A stretch of DNA of 10,841 bases from positions 1 through 10,841 of the forward strand of contig JAKAXG010000077.1 in the NCBI GenBank assembly GCA_021827225.1, written 5' to 3'. The notes beneath the pieces were generated by a model. That model was not told the origin of the DNA. It saw only the letters and a program-made list of their open reading frames with translations, and made no database searches. Position numbers and translations under genes: made by a program. Below are positions 6,078-10,841 of the stretch, piece after piece. Source of the stretch: Actinomycetes bacterium. Its GTDB lineage: Bacteria; Actinomycetota; Acidimicrobiia; Acidimicrobiales; Palsa-688. Each line of letters starts with the position of its first letter. Within the stretch, counting starts at the first letter, position 1.

Positions 6078-7472
6078 TTGACCAACCACCCCCACCCCTT
6101 GCCCCGCAACGCGCGCAAGCGCCCGGCCCGGGGGGGTCGTGGCCGCGCCGCTTCCGCCGTGGCCGGAACCCTCACTTTCACCGCGTCTCTGGCCGGCGGC
6201 CTGGCCATGGCCGGCCCCGCCCACGCCGCCACCCAGACCGGAGGTTCTGTCTCCTCCCAGGTGGCGGCGGCCACGGCGGCGCTGGCCGTCAACCTCCGGG
6301 CCCCGCACCCGGGTGTGCCCGAGGCCATCACCCATCCCGACTCCGACTCCCTGGGATCGTGGACGCGCTCCCAGGGCTCGGTCTCCGCGGCGACGGTGCA
6401 CTCCGCCTCAACCGGAGTGTCGGCCGCCGCCGTGCCGACCGGCGTGCTCGGCACCGACACGTCCGCCTTCCAGGGCAACGTCGACTGGACGGCGGCGGCC
6501 GCCGCCGGTGAGCACTTCGCCTACGTCAAGGCCACCGAGGGCACCTACTACACCGACAGCGCCTACTTCGGCCAGCAGTACAACGGCTCCTACGCCGCCG
6601 GGATGATCCGCGGCGCCTACCACTTCGCCATACCCAGCAACTCCACCGGGGCGGCCCAGGCCGACTACTTCGTCGCCCACGGCGGCGGATGGAGCACCGA
6701 CGGCCGGACCCTGCCGGGCATGCTCGACCTCGAGTTCAACCCCTACGGCGCCGAGTGCTACGGGCTCAGCGGCGGCCAGCTGGCCAGCTGGGTGGTGGCC
6801 TTCGACAACGAGTACCAGCGCCTCACTGGCCGCTGGCCGGTCCTCTACACCAACACCAACTGGTGGAACACCTGCATCGGCGACGGGCCCAGCGACTACC
6901 AGGCGGTCGCCGCCATCGCCGCCGACGACCCGCTCGCCATCGCCAACTACGGCCCGTCCCCCAGCCCGCTGCCCGCCGGGTTCGCCAGCTACAGCATCTG
7001 GCAGTACACCGACTCGAACCAGTTCGGCCGGGACGGGGACGCCTTCAACGGCAGCCTGAGCGCCCTGGCCTCGCTGGCGGGCGCCGCGGCCGCCACCCCG
7101 CCCACCGCCGTCGCCGCCAACCCGACTCCGGTGACCGCCCGGGACACGCTGGAGGCGCCGCAGACCATGCACGCCCCGTCGATGCTGCAGTCCTCCAACG
7201 GGGCCTACCGGATGGTGATGCAGACGGACGGCAACCTGGTCGAGTACACCTCGGCCAACCAGGCGCTGTGGGCGTCGTGGACCCAGGGGCGCCCGGGGGC
7301 GTGGCTGGCCATGCAGGGCGACGGGAACCTGGTCATCTACAGCGCCGCCGACCGGCCCCTGTGGGCCTCGGGCACCCAGGGACACCCCGGCGCCTGGCTG
7401 GCCATGCAGAACGACGGGAACCTGGTCGTCTACAGCGCCGCCGACCGGCCCCTGTGGGCCTCGGGCGTCTGA
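6078..7472 (+). CDS. Secreted GH25 lysozyme with C-terminal bulb-type lectin domain
   Basis: The 464-residue product begins with a long signal peptide: a basic N-region (RNARKRPARGGRGR), an Ala/Leu/Thr core and a probable cleavage after AHA (residue 50). A low-complexity linker leads to a glycoside hydrolase family 25 domain (about 122-335) that cleaves the MurNAc-GlcNAc bond of peptidoglycan. GTDTSAFQG carries Asp127, and LDLE carries Asp217 and Glu219, the DxE pair; the spacing matches Cellosyl Asp9, Asp98 and Glu100. After a Pro/Ala linker, residues about 365-464 form a bulb-type (B-lectin) domain with three QxDGNLVxY sites starting at Met381, Met412 and Met443, motifs that bind mannose in related lectins. 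The enzyme likely acts outside the cell on its own or another bacterium's wall, with the lectin holding it to mannosylated glycan. Start is TTG with a good ribosome site. Confidence 0.92.
   Translation: MTNHPHPLPRNARKRPARGGRGRAASAVAGTLTFTASLAGGLAMAGPAHAATQTGGSVSSQVAAATAALAVNLRAPHPGVPEAITHPDSDSLGSWTRSQGSVSAATVHSASTGVSAAAVPTGVLGTDTSAFQGNVDWTAAAAAGEHFAYVKATEGTYYTDSAYFGQQYNGSYAAGMIRGAYHFAIPSNSTGAAQADYFVAHGGGWSTDGRTLPGMLDLEFNPYGAECYGLSGGQLASWVVAFDNEYQRLTGRWPVLYTNTNWWNTCIGDGPSDYQAVAAIAADDPLAIANYGPSPSPLPAGFASYSIWQYTDSNQFGRDGDAFNGSLSALASLAGAAAATPPTAVAANPTPVTARDTLEAPQTMHAPSMLQSSNGAYRMVMQTDGNLVEYTSANQALWASWTQGRPGAWLAMQGDGNLVIYSAADRPLWASGTQGHPGAWLAMQNDGNLVVYSAADRPLWASGV
7209..7472 (+). repeat. 93-bp tandem repeats encoding 31-residue lectin units
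   Basis: Three in-frame units with a 93-base period encode the lectin strands. The last two (from 7302 and 7395) differ at only three of 72 compared bases, each a replacement (GGC to AAC, two bases, Gly to Asn; ATC to GTC, Ile to Val), with no silent difference. The first unit is much more diverged. The final unit is cut by the stop codon after 26 codons including the stop. Confidence 0.85.
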
Positions 7473-7516
7473 TCCACCGGGCGGGCGACACCCGCTGACC
7501 CGTGGTCCGATCTCCG

Positions 7517-7546
7517 CGAGCCGGGCGCCGGAAGGCGCCCGGCTCG
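7517..7546. terminator. Perfect 13-bp hairpin, probable bidirectional terminator
   Basis: CGAGCCGGGCGCC (7517-7529) and GGCGCCCGGCTCG (7534-7546) form a perfect 13-bp stem around the tetraloop GGAA. It lies between the convergent lysozyme and thiolase genes, 44 bases after one stop and 11 bases after the other. No T-run follows on either strand, common in high-GC actinobacteria, where such stems still act as terminators. Confidence 0.75.
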
Positions 7547-7557
7547 TGTCGTTGCGT

Positions 7558-8760
7558 TCAGGCGTTCGGTTCGGTCCCGACCACCGAGACGAAGCTCACG
7601 CACTCCCCGGGCTGACCACCCAGGTTGTGGGTCAGGCCCAGCTTGCGGCCCCGCCCGGTGCTGGCGATCCGCCGCTCGGCGGGGGCTTCCCCCCGCAGCT
7701 GGAGCCAGCACTCGAACATCATCCGCAGGCCGGAGGCGCCGATGGGGTGCCCGAAGGCCTTGAGGCCCCCGTCGGGGTTGACCGGCAGCTCGCCCTCGAG
7801 GTCGAACGTGCCGGCCAGGACCTCTTTCCAGGCAGCCCCCCGCTCGGCGAAGCCGAGGTCCTCCATGAGGACCAGCTCGGTCGGGGTGAAGCAGTCGTGC
7901 ACCTCCGCCAGGGCGATCTCGGCCCGCGGGTCCTGCACCCCGGCCTGGGCGTAGGCGTCCGTCGCCGCCGAGACGACCTCGGGGAAGGTGGTGAAGTCGT
8001 AGGCCGGATCGATGTTGCCGCGGGCGGGACCGGCCACGAAGGACAGGCCCTTCACGAACAGCGGCCGGTCGGTGTAGCGGTAGGCGTCCTCCGCCCGCAC
8101 CACGACGGCGGCCGCCGAGCCGTCGGAGACCCCGGAGCAGTCGAACACGCCGAGCATGCCGGCGATGGGAGGGGCCGAGGAGATGGTCTCCTTGGGCACC
8201 TCCTTGCGGAACTGCGCCCGGGGATTCCGGGCCCCGTTGTAGTGGTTCTTCCAGGCGATGCGGGTGAGAACCTCCCGCAGCTCGTCGGTGTCCACGCCGT
8301 ACTTCTTGGCGTAGGCCGGGGCCAGCAGGCTGAACTTGGCCGGAGCAGTGGACTCCGGCAGGGTGCCGTCGCTCGGCAGCGGGCTCATCACCAGGCCCGA
8401 GAAGCCCGAGTCCTTCAGCTTCTCCACCCCGACGGCCATGGCCACGTCGAACGCGCCCGACGCCACCGCGTAGCAGGCGTTGCGCAGCGCCTCCGACCCG
8501 GTGGCGCACATGTTCTCGAGCCGGGTGACCGGCTTGCCCTCCAGCCGCAGGACCCTCGACAGCGTCAGCCCGGACGTGCCCGATCCCATGGTGCCCAGCC
8601 AGTAGGCGTCGACGTCGTCGCGCGTCACCCCGGCGGACTCCATGGCGGCGGTGGTGGAGTCGATGAGCATGTCGTCGGTCGAGCGGTCCCACAGCTCCCC
8701 GAAGTTCGTGCAGCCCATCCCGACGATGGCCACCCGGTCGCAGATGCCTCTCGATGCCAT
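7558..8760 (-). CDS. Thiolase (acetyl-CoA acetyltransferase/SCP2-thiolase type)
   Basis: This 400-residue thiolase-fold enzyme belongs with SCP2-type acyl-CoA acetyltransferases. The nucleophile is Cys85 in ENMCATGSEAL. Further signatures are EVHDCFTPTEL, NPDGGLKAFGHPIGASG with the catalytic His338, and HNLGG near the end. Because Cys85 and His338 are present, real thiolysis or condensation of a beta-ketoacyl-CoA is likely. This contrasts with Ltp2-like aldolases of steroid side-chain degradation, which share the fold and a DUF35 partner but use other residues. The start is well supported: AAGGAG (8773-8768) lies seven bases before the ATG. The upstream gene stops one base before this ATG, so the two are translated from one mRNA. 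It probably forms a complex with the DUF35 domain of that neighbour. Substrate unknown; lipid, steroid or branched acyl-CoA breakdown fits the context. Confidence 0.92.
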   Translation of the reverse strand: MASRGICDRVAIVGMGCTNFGELWDRSTDDMLIDSTTAAMESAGVTRDDVDAYWLGTMGSGTSGLTLSRVLRLEGKPVTRLENMCATGSEALRNACYAVASGAFDVAMAVGVEKLKDSGFSGLVMSPLPSDGTLPESTAPAKFSLLAPAYAKKYGVDTDELREVLTRIAWKNHYNGARNPRAQFRKEVPKETISSAPPIAGMLGVFDCSGVSDGSAAAVVVRAEDAYRYTDRPLFVKGLSFVAGPARGNIDPAYDFTTFPEVVSAATDAYAQAGVQDPRAEIALAEVHDCFTPTELVLMEDLGFAERGAAWKEVLAGTFDLEGELPVNPDGGLKAFGHPIGASGLRMMFECWLQLRGEAPAERRIASTGRGRKLGLTHNLGGQPGECVSFVSVVGTEPNA

Positions 8761-8761
8761 G

Positions 8762-10207
8762 TCAGCTCTCCTTCGTGACGGTCGGTGCGGTCGGTGCCGG
8801 GCCGGTCGGCCGGGCCTTCCAGAAGTAGTTGTGGACCCCGCCGGCGGTGATCACCCGGCGGAACGTCATCTCGACCCGGTCACCGATGGCGATCCGGTCG
8901 GGGTCGGCGTCTGTCAGCTCGCAGGCGAAGCGGCCCCCGCCGTCGAAGTCGACGACCGCGGCGATGACCGGTGGACTGGGCGAGTAGGCCAGATGGTCGA
9001 TGGTGAAGGTCACCACGGTGCCGAGCTGCTCGGACATGGGGATCGGCGTCATCCGGTCGACGGCCTTGCAGGACACGCACACCCGCACCGCCGGCAGGTG
9101 GACGGTTCCGCACTCGTCGCAGCGGTGCCCCACGAAGCCGTACTTGTACGACTCGGACCGGTGCGACGGCGGGGCGGCCGGCCCCACCGGGTCGGGCCGA
9201 CGGGGCGGCTCCTTGGTGAGGAACCCCCGCCACGAGAGGAACCTGGCGTAGGGCACGGCCCGGTCGCCGGCCTGCACCTGGCCGGCGACGGTTGACTCGA
9301 CCGGGGTGCGGCTCTGGTAGGCGGTGATGGCCTCGGTGGTCCGGAAGATCATCGCCGTGGCCCCGTCGGCCAGCACCACCAGGGCGATCGTGGTACCGGG
9401 CGGGGCGGAGTCCAGCGCCGAGGCCAGGAGCAGCCCGGGATGGGCGCAACCGGCGTTGCCTACGGAGGCGGCCAGGCCGTCGGCCACCCGGGCGACTCCG
9501 GAGGCGCCGGCGAAGACCCGCACCGCCCGGCTGTGGAGTCCGGTGGGGACGAGGACGTCCACGTCAGCGGGGGCCAGGCCGGCCTTCTTCAAGGCGTCGG
9601 CGAAGGCGGCGTCGGCTAGCGGGACGTAGACGTGCTCGCCGAAGCGCTCCTCCCACACCCTCGACGCCGACGACCCCGGGAGGCGCCAGCGGTCGAGGAA
9701 CTCGTCGGTGACGCTGGCCGACGCCAGCAGTTCGGCGACGACCGGCCCGCCCTCGCCGAACAGGAAGGCGCAGGCGGCGTCCCCGCCCTCCCTCTCGTCC
9801 GCCCCGCCGGGCAGGCCGGTGCGGACGTCGGACAGCACCGCCAGGGTGGGGACCGGCGCCTCGGCCGCCATGAGCAGCGCGCCCACCCCCGATCGGACCG
9901 AGCCGACCATGTCGACGGCCAGCACCGACGGGTCGAGGCGGAGGGCGGCGTGGACCACGTTGGCGTTGGTCTTGTCCAGATACGGCGGGCTGGTCGTGGC
10001 GTAGAGCAGGCGCTCGGGGCCGACGCCGGCACCGAGGCGGCCCACGACCGGACGGGCGGCTTCCACCGCCATGGACGTGGGGTCCTCGTCGTAGCCGGCA
10101 ACCGCCCGGCTCCCCCGTCCCCCACCTGACCCCAGCACCGCGCCGATCTGGCTCCTGTCCAGGCGGTGCCGGGGAACGTAGGCCCCGTAGGCGATCAGTC
10201 CCGACAT
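8762..10207 (-). CDS. HMG-CoA-synthase-like protein fused to a DUF35 (zinc ribbon/OB-fold) domain
   Basis: This 481-residue fusion has two parts. Residues 1 to about 335 form a thiolase-superfamily fold like HMG-CoA synthase/KAS III: IAYGAYVPRHRL at the start, DEDPTSMAVEAA (40-51), a VGNAGCAHPGLLLASAL segment and a LADGATAMIF strand. Residues about 355-465 form DUF35: a zinc ribbon (Cys363-x2-Cys366, Cys377-x2-Cys380), then an OB fold. In catalytic relatives a cysteine stands in the element here reading VDMVGSVRSGVGAL; Ser103 seems to take its place, so classical acyl transfer is doubtful. DUF35 proteins bind CoA and scaffold thiolase complexes, which fits the thiolase gene one base downstream. 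Start: ATG 10207 with GGAGG four bases before it. An ATG at 10285 overlapping the SDR stop would add 26 residues without homology. Confidence 0.88.
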   Translation of the reverse strand: MSGLIAYGAYVPRHRLDRSQIGAVLGSGGGRGSRAVAGYDEDPTSMAVEAARPVVGRLGAGVGPERLLYATTSPPYLDKTNANVVHAALRLDPSVLAVDMVGSVRSGVGALLMAAEAPVPTLAVLSDVRTGLPGGADEREGGDAACAFLFGEGGPVVAELLASASVTDEFLDRWRLPGSSASRVWEERFGEHVYVPLADAAFADALKKAGLAPADVDVLVPTGLHSRAVRVFAGASGVARVADGLAASVGNAGCAHPGLLLASALDSAPPGTTIALVVLADGATAMIFRTTEAITAYQSRTPVESTVAGQVQAGDRAVPYARFLSWRGFLTKEPPRRPDPVGPAAPPSHRSESYKYGFVGHRCDECGTVHLPAVRVCVSCKAVDRMTPIPMSEQLGTVVTFTIDHLAYSPSPPVIAAVVDFDGGGRFACELTDADPDRIAIGDRVEMTFRRVITAGGVHNYFWKARPTGPAPTAPTVTKES

Positions 10208-10281
10208 TCCCCCTCCAAGCTTCCCGGCCTCCCCTCCGGTGGGAGCCGACGACACCAGCCTATTCAGCGTCCCCGGCGTGT

Positions 10282-10841
10282 TCATCCCAGCGGCAGGGAG
10301 TAGTCCCATTCGACCTTCCCCCACGGGGCGGCCGCTTCCTGCAGCTCCTCGACCGACCAGCGCCCGGACGTCTCGATGACCTCGTGGAACGACCACGGTT
10401 TGAGCAGGTGGACCTTGCTGCCGTAGACGAAGAAGGTCTTGCCGGCGACGGGGCAGTCCTCGGTGGCGAGATAGGCCACGAACGGCGAGACGTTGGCCGG
10501 ATCGTCCTTGTCGAACACCGGTGACTGCTCGGCGCGCCGGCGGTAGCGCTCCTCGGCCCCGGGCACCGACATGGTGAGACGGGTCCGGGCGGCAGGGGCG
10601 ATGGCGTTGCACCTGACGCCGTAGCGACCGAGCTCCTTCTGGCCGATCTCGGTGAGGGTGGCGATCCCCGACTTGGCGGCGCCGTAGTTCGCCTGGCCCA
10701 CGTTCGAGAACAGCCCGCTGGTGGAGGTGGTGTTGACGATCGACGCCCGGATCGGCCCCGCCTCCTTCTTGGACTGCTCCCGCCAGTAGCGGGCGGCGGC
10801 CCGCATCGGCATGAAGTGGCCGCGGAGGTGGACGTGGATGA
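10282..10841 (-). CDS. Short-chain dehydrogenase/reductase (3' part; N-terminus outside the window)
   Basis: This is the C-terminal 185 or so residues of a classical SDR that uses NAD(P)(H). The frame is open to the window edge, where it reads IHVHLRGHF, the conserved helix before the active site in a subgroup of actinobacterial SDRs. Next come the catalytic Ser in NTTSTSG, then Tyr and Lys in ANYGAAKSG, and RCNAIAPAARTRLT, which follows the active site. The dinucleotide-binding glycine motif must lie beyond the edge. The C-terminus is extended (about 70 residues past the IAPAART motif), like hydroxyacyl-CoA dehydrogenase SDRs linked to steroid or fatty-acid breakdown. It precedes the synthase-like/DUF35 gene in the same direction (gap 74 bases, or a four-base ATGA overlap with the alternative start), so a shared operon is likely. 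It would supply the 3-oxoacyl-CoA that the thiolase cleaves. Confidence 0.9.
   Translation of the reverse strand, partial: IHVHLRGHFMPMRAAARYWREQSKKEAGPIRASIVNTTSTSGLFSNVGQANYGAAKSGIATLTEIGQKELGRYGVRCNAIAPAARTRLTMSVPGAEERYRRRAEQSPVFDKDDPANVSPFVAYLATEDCPVAGKTFFVYGSKVHLLKPWSFHEVIETSGRWSVEELQEAAAPWGKVEWDYSLPLG

Noticed and set aside
7546..8778. Plus-strand open frame opposite the thiolase
   Set aside because: The translation is low-complexity and unrelated to any family, and the opposite strand carries an intact thiolase with all signature motifs.
10208..10285. Alternative ATG at 10285 for the synthase-like/DUF35 gene, overlapping the SDR stop as ATGA
   Set aside because: The overlap is attractive for coupling, but the added 26 residues look like non-coding sequence and the ATG at 10207 has GGAGG upstream and begins at the conserved strand. 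It is kept as an alternative only.

Overview
This is a high-GC window, with GC-rich third codon positions throughout. It looks like a piece of an Actinomycetota chromosome, quite possibly of the Acidimicrobiia type. Four things support that: the base composition; GTG/TTG starts and apparently leaderless starts; a lipid-catabolism cluster built from a thiolase, an HMG-CoA-synthase-like protein with a DUF35 tail and an SDR; and a large uncharacterised protein resembling no widely named family. The lineage is an inference. There are no tRNA or rRNA genes, CRISPR arrays, transposases or phage genes.

Layout, left half. Positions 2-388 (+) are the 3' end of a diguanylate cyclase (GGDEF) gene. A small alpha/beta hydrolase follows (603-1169, +). 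Next is a two-gene uronate module (1210-3998, +): a uronate isomerase (UxaC family) overlapping by four bases a mannitol-dehydrogenase-family reductase, probably a fructuronate/tagaturonate reductase. Together they would take glucuronate (or galacturonate) to the aldonate. A DksA/TraR-type zinc-finger gene (4006-4410, -) converges on the reductase and is transcribed divergently from a 286-residue protein of unknown function (4588-5448, +).

Layout, right half. After a 261-bp gap with a bulged hairpin there is a 52-residue double-CxxC zinc-ribbon gene (5710-5868, +). Then comes a secreted GH25 lysozyme with a C-terminal bulb-type (mannose-binding-like) lectin made of 31-residue repeats (6078-7472, +). 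A perfect 13-bp hairpin at 7517-7546 separates it from a minus-strand cluster read right to left: SDR oxidoreductase (cut by the window edge), HMG-CoA-synthase-like/DUF35 fusion, thiolase. The last two are one base apart and surely co-transcribed.

The most interesting system is the right-hand cluster. It resembles the thiolase/HMG-CoA synthase/DUF35 complexes known from archaea and the thiolase-like/DUF35 pairs of actinobacterial steroid side-chain degradation. Here, however, the synthase-like domain and the DUF35 domain are one polypeptide, and the usual catalytic cysteine position of the synthase fold appears to be serine. The second theme is promoter architecture: three plus-strand genes have a -10-like box so close to the start codon that leaderless or near-leaderless transcripts are likely.
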